Shown here one piece after another: positions 25,495 to 33,490 of a DNA stretch of 57,023 nucleotides. Where the stretch lies: assembly GCA_910587325.1 (NCBI GenBank), contig CAJUKB010000008.1:1-57023 (forward strand), written 5' to 3'. Each line of letters opens with the position of its first letter. Positions within the stretch are counted from its first letter, which is position 1. Under the pieces are notes generated by a model. The model did no database searches. It saw nothing but the letters and a program-made list of their open reading frames with translations, and had not been told where the DNA came from. A program made the position numbers and the translations under genes. Source of the DNA: an uncultured Bacilli bacterium (GTDB taxonomy: Bacteria > Bacillota_I > Bacilli_A > RF39 > UBA660).

Positions 25495-26091
25495 ATGAAA
25501 GAAATAGAAAGAAAAAATATAGAGAATGATGAAGTCTATTTAAGACAAATTTCTAAAGAAGTTAATTTTGATACAGACGATTATAAAACGCATATCGAAG
25601 ATGTAAAATGGTACGTAAAAAATAATGATATATATGCACTAGCACCTGTACAAATTGGTATTCCTAAAAGAATAATCTATATTAAAAATACCAATCAAAA
25701 CATGGAATTGAATAAAGATAGAAATTATAATGAAGACATTGTGCTAATTAATCCTAAAATTGTAGAATCAAAAGGACACCAAGTGTTTTTAGAAGGATGC
25801 CATTCTTGTAAAATGAGCGAAAAATATTTAGTTTGTGAAGTGGAACGACCATACTCTATTAAGTTGAAATACCAAGATATTAGGGGAAATGAAAAAGAAG
25901 AAATATTTGAGGAATTTAAAGCGGTAGTTCTTTCTCATGAACTAGACCATTTGGAAGGAATTTTGCACATAGATAGAGGAGAAAAAATATACAAGTTTAC
26001 CTCTGATGAAATGAAAGCCTATCGTTTAAAAAATCCGCTAAAGATAATAGATAAGGATAAAGATTTCTGTTATAAAGAAATTGAAAAGTAA
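25495..26091 (+). CDS. def-like: Peptide deformylase-like protein
   Basis: The 198-residue protein has the three deformylase motifs in order: ALAPVQIGIP (normally GxGLAAxQ), EGCHSC (normally EGCLS) and HELDHLEGIL (HExxH, metal site). Deformylase removes the formyl group from new proteins. Motif 1 is altered and motif 2 has His for Leu, so this is probably a paralogue with changed specificity, although the metal ligands Cys, His, His and the catalytic Glu remain. It is followed 6 bases later by a small gene of unknown role. Confidence 0.85.
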   Translation: MKEIERKNIENDEVYLRQISKEVNFDTDDYKTHIEDVKWYVKNNDIYALAPVQIGIPKRIIYIKNTNQNMELNKDRNYNEDIVLINPKIVESKGHQVFLEGCHSCKMSEKYLVCEVERPYSIKLKYQDIRGNEKEEIFEEFKAVVLSHELDHLEGILHIDRGEKIYKFTSDEMKAYRLKNPLKIIDKDKDFCYKEIEK

Positions 26092-26097
26092 GGGATT

Positions 26098-26364
26098 ATG
26101 AACAAAGAAATAGAAGATTTAGTAAATAAAACAATTAACAACAATAGTTTAGTAAAAATAAATGACCAATTGTATTTAAAAAAGTATCAAATAGAAATAT
26201 TAGAGTATTATCATATAGAATACCAAAAGTGTTCTTTTGTAAGTGAAATTTTATTTTTAATTGAAGAAATTTTGGAAAATGGGGAAGTAGAGGATAGTGA
26301 TGTATTAGAAGAAGTTGCCATGTCTTTACAAGAATTTAATTATTACCATAATACAAATAAGTAA
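26098..26364 (+). CDS. Small hypothetical protein, 88 aa
   Basis: Acidic, helical protein of unknown family. It has Asn/Lys-rich N-terminal residues and an acidic helix LIEEILENGEVEDSDVLEEV. The spacing to the deformylase-like gene (6 bases) and to the GNAT gene (23 bases) indicates a shared transcript. Confidence 0.6.
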   Translation: MNKEIEDLVNKTINNNSLVKINDQLYLKKYQIEILEYYHIEYQKCSFVSEILFLIEEILENGEVEDSDVLEEVAMSLQEFNYYHNTNK

Positions 26365-26387
26365 AAATTATAGGGAAGGAAATTTAA

Positions 26388-26837
26388 ATGAAAATAGTAA
26401 AAGCAAGTGAAAAAGATATTTCAATTATTATTGATATGAAATTAAAAATGTCTAAAGAACTTGGAATTGATTTTATACTCCAAGAAAATGTAGAGGAAAA
26501 AATCAAACAAACTTATTTATCTTTATACAAAGAAGATAAAGGTTGCCATTTTATTCTTTATGAAGGCAAAAAAGTAGTAGCGATAGGTGGTGCTATGCTT
26601 AAAGAAGATGTACCCTTTTGTTTTTTTAAAACACCCTATTATGGCTTTGTAATGGATGTCTATTGCATTCCTGAAAAAAGGAAAAATGGATATGCTACCG
26701 AAATTATGCATGCAGTATTAAAATGGTTAGAAGAAAAAGAAGTCCATATGATTAAATTGAAACCTTCGCATGAGGGACAATTGTTGTATGAAAAATTAGG
26801 TTTTCAAAATACAGGAGAAATGGAAAAATTTATTTGA
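26388..26837 (+). CDS. GNAT-family N-acetyltransferase
   Basis: The 149-residue protein has the GNAT core: strand-rich GYGFVMDVYCIPEKR, then the acetyl-CoA loop KNGYATEIMHAVL, and a final LYEKLGFQNTGEM. It probably acetylates a small molecule or protein N-terminus; substrate unknown. GGAAGGAAA precedes the ATG. Confidence 0.85.
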   Translation: MKIVKASEKDISIIIDMKLKMSKELGIDFILQENVEEKIKQTYLSLYKEDKGCHFILYEGKKVVAIGGAMLKEDVPFCFFKTPYYGFVMDVYCIPEKRKNGYATEIMHAVLKWLEEKEVHMIKLKPSHEGQLLYEKLGFQNTGEMEKFI

Positions 26838-26900
26838 AAGAATAGTATTTTTACTTTCTTTTTTTTATGCTACAATACGAAGTAGAAAGAAGAATTTGTT

Positions 26901-27638
26901 ATGGATAGAAAAGTAGTGTTGATAACAGGAGCAGCAAAGGGAATAGGTGCTGCGATTGCAAAAAAAATGGCAAGTTTAGATTACAATGTTGTGATTAACT
27001 ATTTGACAAGTGAAACCTGTGCAAAAAACTTAAAACAAGAAATAGAAGAGAAATTTCAAGTACAAGTAAAAATTATACAAGGTGATATTGCGAATGAGGA
27101 AATAGTAAAAGAAATGGTTAAGGAAACTATAAATGAATTTGGACATATTGATTGTTTAGTGAATAATGCAGCTTTATGCCAAGACAATTATTTTCAAGAC
27201 AAAACAGGAGAAGAATTTTGTAGAGTTTTAAATACGAATTTAGTAGGCACTTTTTTAATGAGTAAATATGTAGGAATGGAAATGTTAAAACAAAAAAGTG
27301 GGCGAATTATCAATATTTCTTCTACAAATGCTTTAGATACGAACGAAACGTATTCTATGGATTATGATGCTTCAAAAGCAGGTGTGATTTCCTTAACACA
27401 TAATTTTGCAAATGCTCTTGCTCCTTATGTTTTAGTAAATGCCATTGCTCCAGGTTGGGTAAGTACAGATGCAGTTTTAGAGATGAATCCTACTTACTTA
27501 GAAGAAGAAAAAAAGAAATGTATGTTAGAACGTTTTGGAGAACCTTTAGAGATTGCGAATGTAGTTGCTTTTTTAGCAAGTGAAGAGGCTAGTTATATTA
27601 CTAGTTCTGTTATAAGAGTAGATGGAGGTAAAAAATGA
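26901..27638 (+). CDS. SDR oxidoreductase (FabG-like)
   Basis: At 245 residues this is a complete classical SDR: cofactor loop TGAAKGIGAAIA, VNNAA, SS, and the catalytic MDYDASKAG (YxxxK intact), then NAIAPGWV. FabG-type enzymes reduce 3-oxoacyl carriers, but many homologues act on other ketones. It contrasts with the altered SDR at 17598. Its stop overlaps the start of the PLP enzyme gene, so both are co-translated. Confidence 0.88.
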   Translation: MDRKVVLITGAAKGIGAAIAKKMASLDYNVVINYLTSETCAKNLKQEIEEKFQVQVKIIQGDIANEEIVKEMVKETINEFGHIDCLVNNAALCQDNYFQDKTGEEFCRVLNTNLVGTFLMSKYVGMEMLKQKSGRIINISSTNALDTNETYSMDYDASKAGVISLTHNFANALAPYVLVNAIAPGWVSTDAVLEMNPTYLEEEKKKCMLERFGEPLEIANVVAFLASEEASYITSSVIRVDGGKK

Positions 27639-28891
27639 AACAATGTGAAATGATTAGAATTAGTGAAAAAGTAGTGGAACTTGCAAGTGTTTGTGAGGAA
27701 GAGTTAAAAAATACGTATAAACTTGTTGATGAAGTCTGTGAATACAATTCTATGAAAGTTATGAAGGCATTTTGGGAGACAGAAGTAAATGAAAGTGCTT
27801 TTCATAGTACAAGTGGCTATGGGTATAACGATGTAGGAAGAGATAGTATTGAAAAAATCTATGCCCATATTTTTAAGACAGAAGATGCTTTAGTTAGAAG
27901 CCAAATGGTTAGTGGTTCCCATGCATTATCCACTTGTTTATTTGCTCTGTTACGTCCTAATGATATTTTACTTTCTATAACAGGACTTCCTTATGATACC
28001 CTACATGAAGTGATTGGAATTAAAGAAAATAAGAGTTCCTTAAAGTCTTTTGGGATTCATTATGATCAAATTGATTTAGTAGAGAATGATTTTGATTATG
28101 CTAGAATTGAAGAATATTTAAAAAACAATAAAGTGAAAGTAATTGAAATTCAAAGAAGTAAAGGATATTCAACAAGAAAAAGTATAACAATAGATAAGGT
28201 TGAAAAAGTAATTAAGTTTATTAAAAATATAGATAAAGAAGTTATTGTTATGGTGGATAACTGCTATTGTGAGTTTGTAAGTAAAGTTGAACCTAGTGAA
28301 GTTGGAGCAGATATCGTAGTGGGTTCTTTAATCAAAAACTTAGGTGGAGGCATTGCTCCTAATGGTGCTTATATTGTGGGAAGAAAAGATTTAATCGAAT
28401 TGTGTGGAGAGAGACTTACTCTTCCTGGAGAAGGAAAAGAGGTAGGTCCTACTCTTGGTATTAATAAAAGTATTTTACAGGGTCTTTATTTCGCACCAAG
28501 TGTTGTTGCAAGTGCTTTAAAAACGGCGATATTTACAAGTTTGCTATTAGAAAAACTAGGGTATGATGTGGAACCTAAATATAATGAAGAAAGAGCAGAT
28601 ATTGTTGAAAACATAATATTTCGTAATCCAGATGATTTGATTAAGTATTGCCAAGGGATTCAAATGGGTTCTCCGATTGATAGTGCATTTCTTCCAGTTC
28701 CAGGAGATATGCCAGGATATGATGACCAAATCATTATGGCGAGTGGGGCATTTACACAGGGTAGTAGCATTGAACTTTCTTGCGATGGGCCAATCCGTGA
28801 ACCATTTATCGCTTATCAACAAGGTGGACTTACTTATGAATATGGGAAAATTGGGGTATTAAAAGCCGTTGATAATTTGTTGAAGAGGTAG
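27635..28891 (+). CDS. PLP-dependent methionine-gamma-lyase-like (aluminium-resistance family) protein
   Basis: The 418-residue protein matches the aluminium-resistance/Cys-Met metabolism PLP family: SGSHALSTCLFALLRP, VMVDNCYCEFV and GSLIKNLGGGIAPNGAY with the PLP lysine (SLIKN). The family is predicted to act on sulphur amino acids; the aluminium name is historical. It overlaps the SDR gene by 4 bases and is followed by a broken GNAT gene. Confidence 0.9.
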   Translation: MKQCEMIRISEKVVELASVCEEELKNTYKLVDEVCEYNSMKVMKAFWETEVNESAFHSTSGYGYNDVGRDSIEKIYAHIFKTEDALVRSQMVSGSHALSTCLFALLRPNDILLSITGLPYDTLHEVIGIKENKSSLKSFGIHYDQIDLVENDFDYARIEEYLKNNKVKVIEIQRSKGYSTRKSITIDKVEKVIKFIKNIDKEVIVMVDNCYCEFVSKVEPSEVGADIVVGSLIKNLGGGIAPNGAYIVGRKDLIELCGERLTLPGEGKEVGPTLGINKSILQGLYFAPSVVASALKTAIFTSLLLEKLGYDVEPKYNEERADIVENIIFRNPDDLIKYCQGIQMGSPIDSAFLPVPGDMPGYDDQIIMASGAFTQGSSIELSCDGPIREPFIAYQQGGLTYEYGKIGVLKAVDNLLKR

Positions 28892-28894
28892 CAT

Positions 28895-29469
28895 ATAGAA
28901 TTAAAAGAAATTGATTTTGGAGAATTTGAAAAAGATGTTTATCTGTATTATGTAGAACTATTTGCAGAAGAGGAAAGGCAGCCACTTCTGTTATTAAAAA
29001 ATTATTTGAAGAAGGTACTTTAAAGTTTGTAAAAATAATGGATGAAGAAAAAAATGTGGGGTTCTTAATCTATGTTACTACTTTAAACAATCCTTATGTG
29101 TGGTTAGATTATTTTGCAATTTATAAAGAATTTCAAAATAAACAATATGGTACAGAAGCGATTAAGATATTTAAAACTTTTTTTAAAGAGTATGATGGCA
29201 TTTATGGCGAAATAGAAACCTTAGGGTATGGAGAAACAGAAGAAGAAAATAAAGTTCGAGAAAAAAGGTTATCTTTTTGGAAGAATTTAGGTTTTGAATT
29301 ACTCAATATTGATATGAACTTATTTGAAGTTGTGTATTCGGCTTGTGTTTTAAAACTTAATGATGTAAAAAGAGAGAATACAGAAATTGTAGAGTATGGC
29401 TTTCAATTATATGAAGCCATTATGGGAAAAGAAGTAGTAGAAAAAAGATGCTTTGTTATAGAAAATTAA
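28895..29469 (+). pseudogene. GNAT acetyltransferase, frameshifted and start codon lost
   Basis: Reading from ATA at 28895 gives ELKEIDFGEFEKDVYLYY..EEER, then the frame shifts near 28977 and continues as AATSVIKKLFEEGTLKF into an open frame to 29469 with LDYFAIYKEFQNKQYGTEAI, the GNAT acetyl-CoA region. One missing A in a GAAAA run explains the shift. The codon at normal distance from GAGGT is ATA, not ATG, so two lesions appear. The downstream 143-residue frame from ATG 29038 could still be made but would lack the N-terminal strands. Confidence 0.8.
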
Positions 29470-29495
29470 TGTTGGGATTCGGATAATTTGCAAAT

Positions 29496-29524
29496 TTGCT
29501 AAACACATTATTTTATGTTATGAT
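29496..29524 (+). promoter_or_regulatory. Promoter of antisense RNA 1
   Basis: TTGCTA (29496-29501), 17 bases, TATGAT (29519-29524); start of transcription expected near 29531. Confidence 0.6.
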
Positions 29525-29530
29525 GTATCT

Positions 29531-29645
29531 AGCAAGAGAACTTGCATAAAATAAAAAAGAGGAACATTTGTCTCTGCAAGTGAATGTCGCCTCTTGTAAT
29601 TTGAGTTGACACTCTAATCAATGCTGAAGAGTGTCTAATTTTTTA
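29531..29645 (+). ncRNA. Candidate antitoxin small RNA 1
   Basis: A predicted 115-base RNA with no reading frame: hairpin GCAAG/CTTGC, a longer hairpin AAGAGG..CCTCTT (29557-29595, inner ACATT/AATGT), and a terminator stem GACACTCT (29608-29615) with AGAGTGTC (29628-29635) followed by T residues. It converges on the peptide gene 29635-29727 and overlaps its 3' end. It shares GGAACATTTG and TGTCG with the leader of that mRNA. Confidence 0.6.
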
Positions 29646-29727
29646 TTGCTAACACCAATAAGGTAGAAAGTAATAAAATGATTGCAATGAGCCTTAAAAC
29701 TTTAACTATGAAAGTTTTGGTTTTCAT
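29635..29727 (-). CDS. Short hydrophobic peptide, candidate type I toxin 1
   Basis: The 30-residue peptide has a basic start (KTKTF, KVLR) and one membrane segment (LIAIILLLSTLLVLAI), ending KN. GGGAGG (29741-29736) precedes the ATG by 8 bases, a strong site, and an upstream CCTCC (29762-29758) on the same RNA can pair with it and hide it. Promoter TTAACA/TATAAT (29822-29817, 29798-29793). Size, hidden ribosome site and convergent RNA are typical of type I toxins that damage the membrane; the sequence does not match Fst, TxpA or Ldr as I know them. Confidence 0.65.
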   Translation of the reverse strand: MKTKTFIVKVLRLIAIILLLSTLLVLAIKN

Positions 29728-29792
29728 CTTATCTACCTCCCTTCTTGTTAAGGATAAGGAGGACGACACCCACATCAAATGTTCCTATAAAG

Positions 29793-29837
29793 ATTATACA
29801 AGAAATTGGTAAATTTTGTTAACGGCGTATCGTTAAC
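29793..29837 (-). promoter_or_regulatory. Toxin-1 promoter with palindromic operator
   Basis: Minus-strand -35 TTAACA (29822-29817), 18 bases, -10 TATAAT (29798-29793). The inverted repeat GTTAACGGCGTATCGTTAAC (29818-29837) overlaps the -35. It matches 16 of 20 positions of the palindrome before the HTH gene at 56282. It also lies upstream of the rluA-type gene promoter on the other strand (extended -10 TGCTATAAT, 29866-29874). Confidence 0.65.
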
Positions 29838-29898
29838 TTTTTCTATTTTAAAGAACTTTCTAATTTGCTATAATACTTGTAGTAACGGAGAAATTAAT

Positions 29899-30597
29899 AT
29901 GGCTAAAAATAAAAAGATGGATATTTTATATGAAGATAAAGAACTCCTAGTGATTAATAAACCAACAGGTTTACTCACGATTGCAACGGAAAAAGAAAAA
30001 TGGAATACTCTTTATCATCAAGCAAGGGAATATGTGAAAAAACAAAATCCTAAAAATAAAATATTTATTGTTCATCGGTTAGATAAAGATACATCAGGTA
30101 TAGTTTTATTTGCGAAAAATGAGAAATTAAAAAAAGAATTACAAATGAAATGGAATGAAGTGGCTTTTAAAAGAGAATATATTGCGATTGTAGAAGGGAA
30201 TGTAAAAAAGAATAAGGATACTTTAAAATCGTATTTAGTAGAAAATAAGACCTATCAAGTTCATTCTTCTAAAAAAGGAGAACTAGCCATTACACATTAT
30301 GAAACTCTTGCGAATAGTAATGCCTATTCTTTACTTAAAATTAGAATTGATACGGGAAAGAAAAATCAAATTCGTGTGCAACTTAGTGAAATAGGCCATC
30401 CAATCGTTGGAGATAAAAAATATGGTTGTACTAAAAATCCAATGGGGAGAATGGGACTTCATGCAAGCCTATTAGGGGTAAAAATAAAAAATAAAGAATA
30501 TAGATTTTACGCAAAAGTTCCTGTTGAGTTTAAAAGAATGTTTGAAAGAGAGATTGAAGATTACGAAAGTTTTACGGTTTTAAACGTAAAAAAATAA
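29899..30597 (+). CDS. RluA-family pseudouridine synthase
   Basis: The 232-residue protein has the RluA catalytic motif HRLDKDTSG (Asp catalytic), the N-terminal LLVINKPTGLLT and the C-terminal GKKNQIRVQLSEIGHPIVGD. There is no S4 domain, so it resembles the compact RluA/YlyB branch; the target may be 23S rRNA or tRNA. ATG 29899 follows CGGAG; longer frames enter the promoter. A shared operator lies 30-60 bases upstream of its transcript start. Confidence 0.9.
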   Translation: MAKNKKMDILYEDKELLVINKPTGLLTIATEKEKWNTLYHQAREYVKKQNPKNKIFIVHRLDKDTSGIVLFAKNEKLKKELQMKWNEVAFKREYIAIVEGNVKKNKDTLKSYLVENKTYQVHSSKKGELAITHYETLANSNAYSLLKIRIDTGKKNQIRVQLSEIGHPIVGDKKYGCTKNPMGRMGLHASLLGVKIKNKEYRFYAKVPVEFKRMFEREIEDYESFTVLNVKK

Positions 30598-30663
30598 AAA
30601 AATATAAGTTTTGCGGTTATAACCTTAAAACTTGACAAAATAAAATAAAACCTAATGAAAAGA

Positions 30664-30844
30664 AATTATCAAGTAAATAGAAGTATTTATGGATGAAAAT
30701 GTAGAAGAAAGAGAAAAAAATCTTTGCTTGCCATAAATGATAACTGCAAGAAAGTTATATTAACAATGGATAAATGTTAGTAAAAGGCGACTAGATGGAA
30801 TTGATGTAGTAAATTTTGTTGAATTTTTATTACAATCAAGATTA
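30664..30844 (+). pseudogene. Remnant of a DUF4143-type AAA ATPase C-terminus
   Basis: Across three frames the stretch reads NYQVNRSIYG, DENVEERE, SLLAINDN, KKVILTMDK and RLDGIDVVNFVEFLL. This order is the C-terminal end of the common AAA/DUF4143 ATPases (a YYQV..EREF..L..I.DNYPK..LT.D...DGI...N..EFLL pattern). Two or three frameshifts (one in a 7-A run) and the absence of the ATPase domain show a decayed fragment. It fills most of the 270-base gap; a hairpin AAGTTTT/AAAACTT precedes it. Confidence 0.65.
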
Positions 30845-30866
30845 AGGGCATGTAGGAGGTATTAGT

Positions 30867-31415
30867 ATGAAAAAAAGAATTATGATTGATATGGATGACG
30901 TAATTACAGATGGGACTTTTCGTAAGCAGATAGAAGAGTATATAGGAGAAGAAATTGATACAGATAAGACAGGTTATTATTTGCAAAATGCTTTAGGAGA
31001 TAGAAAAGAAGAATTTTTTAGAAAAGGTCCTCTTAATATGTATGAAGATGCTCCGTTAAAAGAGGATGCCTATGAAGTAATAAATGCCTTAAATGAAGTG
31101 TATGATGTGTATTTAGTAACAAGTTATACAATACCTGATGCCCATTATCAAGAGGGAAATCATTTAAAATATAAGATGGAGTATTTACAAAAACATTTAC
31201 CATTTTTGCGTACAGAACAAATTATTTATCTAAATGATAAATCGTTAATTGATTTTGATATACGCATAGATGATTCTATTCGACATCTTTCGAAGGGTGA
31301 AGTTTTACTATTGTTTGATGCTTACAATAATCAAAAAATTACGAAAGAAGAATTAGATGCTAAAAATATTAAAAGAGTTATGAATTGGCAGGAAATAGCA
31401 GAAATTTTATTATAA
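30867..31415 (+). CDS. 5'(3')-deoxyribonucleotidase-like HAD phosphatase
   Basis: The 182-residue protein opens with MIDMDDVITDG, the HAD nucleophile motif DxDx(T/V), and has the VYLVTSYT motif II and FDIRIDDSIRHL motif IV of the 5' nucleotidase C family. It should dephosphorylate (deoxy)nucleoside monophosphates. GTAGGAGGTATT precedes the ATG, and rluB follows 11 bases later. Confidence 0.85.
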   Translation: MKKRIMIDMDDVITDGTFRKQIEEYIGEEIDTDKTGYYLQNALGDRKEEFFRKGPLNMYEDAPLKEDAYEVINALNEVYDVYLVTSYTIPDAHYQEGNHLKYKMEYLQKHLPFLRTEQIIYLNDKSLIDFDIRIDDSIRHLSKGEVLLLFDAYNNQKITKEELDAKNIKRVMNWQEIAEILL

Positions 31416-31426
31416 GGAGGAAAAGT

Positions 31427-32134
31427 ATGGAAAGACTTCAAAAAATTATAGCAAATAGTGGATATACTTCTCGTAGAAAAGCGGAAGAATTAATAAAAAA
31501 TGGACAAGTAAAAGTAAATGGTAGGGTTGTGCGTGAACTTGGCACTAAGGCTAGTGTAACGGATGCGATTGAAGTAGAAGGTACTGTTTTAGAGAAAAAT
31601 GAAAAGAAAGTCTATTATATGCTAAATAAGCCTCGTGGTGTTATTAGTAGTGTAATGGACGAAAAGAATCGCAAAACGGTCGTTTCTCTTATTGATACAA
31701 AAGAAAGAATATATCCAATTGGTAGGCTTGATTATGATACAACAGGACTTCTTCTTCTTACGAATGATGGATGTCTTGCTAATATGCTCATGCATCCAAA
31801 AAATGAAGTAGAAAAAACGTATATTGCCAAAATAGAAGGAATTCTTTCTCCTAGTGAATTTTATGGGCTAAAAAAAGGAATTGAAATAGAAGGTAGAAAA
31901 GTAATCCCAACGCATTTAAAGGTGAGAAAACAAACAGAAGATAGCCAAATAGTAGAGATTGGAATTGTGGAAGGAAGAAATCATATTGTTAAAAAAATAT
32001 TTGAAAGTTTAGGGCATCCCGTTAGTAAGCTAAAAAGAGAAAGTTATGCGTTCTTAACTCTTGGTAATTTAAAATCAGGAGAATATCGTGAACTTTCTTT
32101 AAAAGAAGTAAAAAAATTATATAGTTTGCATTAA
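31427..32134 (+). CDS. rluB: RluB-type 23S rRNA pseudouridine synthase
   Basis: The 235-residue protein has an N-terminal S4 RNA-binding domain (RLQKIIANSGYTSRRKAEELI) and the RsuA/RluB catalytic motif GRLDYDTTGLLLLTNDG, then EGRNHIVKKIFESLGHPV. RluB makes pseudouridine at 23S position 2605 (E. coli numbering). ATG 31427 follows AAGGAGG. It ends at a two-way terminator shared with the ferredoxin gene. Confidence 0.9.
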   Translation: MERLQKIIANSGYTSRRKAEELIKNGQVKVNGRVVRELGTKASVTDAIEVEGTVLEKNEKKVYYMLNKPRGVISSVMDEKNRKTVVSLIDTKERIYPIGRLDYDTTGLLLLTNDGCLANMLMHPKNEVEKTYIAKIEGILSPSEFYGLKKGIEIEGRKVIPTHLKVRKQTEDSQIVEIGIVEGRNHIVKKIFESLGHPVSKLKRESYAFLTLGNLKSGEYRELSLKEVKKLYSLH

Positions 32135-32138
32135 AAAA

Positions 32139-32160
32139 AAGGCACCCTTGGGTGTCTAAT
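32139..32160 (+). terminator. Bidirectional terminator
   Basis: GGCACCC (32141-32147) pairs with GGGTGTC (32150-32156); A run on the left and TTTTC on the right. Serves rluB and the convergent ferredoxin. Confidence 0.75.
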
Positions 32161-32476
32161 TTTCTTCTTGTTCTTCTTCATGATGAGCACATTCATTACA
32201 TTCACATGTTTCACAATTGCATTCTTCACTGCAAGCTTCTTCTAAATCTTCATTAACTTCATTTGTTGAAGTTTCGTTAGTTTCATCTGCTTCTATCATT
32301 TCAATAGCACTTGTTGGACAAGATTCAATAGCATTTACTAGATTTTCACTTTCTAAATTTTCGTTCGTTACTACACTAGATTTTCCCTCATCGTTGAAAG
32401 CAAAATGTTCAGGGTCTATAGCAACACAAGCACCACACCCAATACATCTTTCTTCGCTTACATTTATTTTCTTCAT
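32156..32476 (-). CDS. 4Fe-4S ferredoxin with Cys-rich acidic tail
   Basis: The first 60 residues are a monocluster ferredoxin (CIGCGAC with a later SCPTSAIE, cysteines C-x2-C-x2-C...C-P). The last 45 residues are unusual: an acidic Thr/Asn linker, then CSEECNCETCECNECAHH, with seven cysteines and two histidines, and an acidic end. The tail could bind metal or a second cluster. Ferredoxins of this type pass electrons to redox enzymes in the cytoplasm. AGGAGAG precedes the ATG. Confidence 0.85.
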   Translation of the reverse strand: MKKINVSEERCIGCGACVAIDPEHFAFNDEGKSSVVTNENLESENLVNAIESCPTSAIEMIEADETNETSTNEVNEDLEEACSEECNCETCECNECAHHEEEQEEN

Positions 32477-32591
32477 TTTTTCACTCTCCTATATAAAATT
32501 ATACGAATAGAATTCTTAAAAATCAACTGCTACCTATTTAAAAGTTGCAAAATTTGTGTTATTATGGTTTAGAATAGTGGAGGTATATCTC

Positions 32592-33446
32592 ATGAGTTCT
32601 AGAATGGATAAGTATAATAGAGCAAGCAATGATACGGATTATAATTACGATTATAGCTATAATCGTATGTCTTCTTATGGCTCTCGTTCTAGAAAAAATG
32701 AAGAGTTGTACCAAGAAATGAATCATGATGAATTAACAGAAATTAATCTTGCTAGTAATGCACGTGTTATTGGTGAAAATAATAAAAATATAGATGTCGA
32801 AAAAATAAAAGAGCTTTTAGAAAAAAAATATCGTGAAGAACCTCGTAAATCACGTTCTTTGATTAAGCAACAAGAAGAAATGGAAGAGGAACTAGAAGAA
32901 CCAAAAGAAGAAACAAAAGAATACAACATTAATGCTATAATTGAAAAAGCCAAACAAGATAAAGAGATAGATTATGAACGTGAAAGACTTAAAAAGGTAA
33001 GAGATACACAATACGATATTTTAAAAGGTCTTTCTTTGAATGAAGAAGAAAAAGAAGAGAATTCTAAAGTTACAAGTAATAAAGATGATTTAGTAAACTT
33101 AATTAATACGATTACAGAAAAAGAATTAACAAGAGAAATGAACCCTTTAGATATTTTAACAGACTTAAAGGGTAGTGATAATACAGTTGTTTTGGATGGC
33201 ATTAAAGAAAAAGTAGAAAAAGAAGAACAAAAACCGAAAGAAAATAATCAAAAAGAAATTGATAAAACGTTCTATACCAATTCTGTTTCTTTTTCAAAAA
33301 GTGATTTTGATGATTTTAATGACTTAAAGGAAGATATGGAAACGAATAAAACATTAATCAAAGTGCTTTTAATTATTATTACCATTGCCTTTATTGCAGG
33401 AGTTCTATTCTTTGCTAATCATTTCTTTCATTTGGATTGGTTTTAA
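32592..33446 (+). CDS. Tail-anchored membrane protein with charged N-terminal region
   Basis: The 284-residue protein has a Tyr/Arg-rich start, a long Glu/Lys-rich helical region (about residues 50-240) likely to be coiled coil or disordered, and one membrane segment near the C-terminus (VLLIIITIAFIAGVLFF). The bulk should face the cytoplasm. ATG 32592 follows GTGGAGGT. No family recognised. It precedes the YunB-like gene by 44 bases, with a terminator between. Confidence 0.65.
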   Translation: MSSRMDKYNRASNDTDYNYDYSYNRMSSYGSRSRKNEELYQEMNHDELTEINLASNARVIGENNKNIDVEKIKELLEKKYREEPRKSRSLIKQQEEMEEELEEPKEETKEYNINAIIEKAKQDKEIDYERERLKKVRDTQYDILKGLSLNEEEKEENSKVTSNKDDLVNLINTITEKELTREMNPLDILTDLKGSDNTVVLDGIKEKVEKEEQKPKENNQKEIDKTFYTNSVSFSKSDFDDFNDLKEDMETNKTLIKVLLIIITIAFIAGVLFFANHFFHLDWF

Positions 33447-33470
33447 GAAGTTAGACTTCTTTTTTTTTAC
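33445..33470 (+). terminator. Rho-independent terminator
   Basis: AGAAGT (33446-33451) pairs with ACTTCT (33455-33460), then eight T. Confidence 0.85.
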
Positions 33471-33490
33471 TTTAAATTATATAGTTTAAT

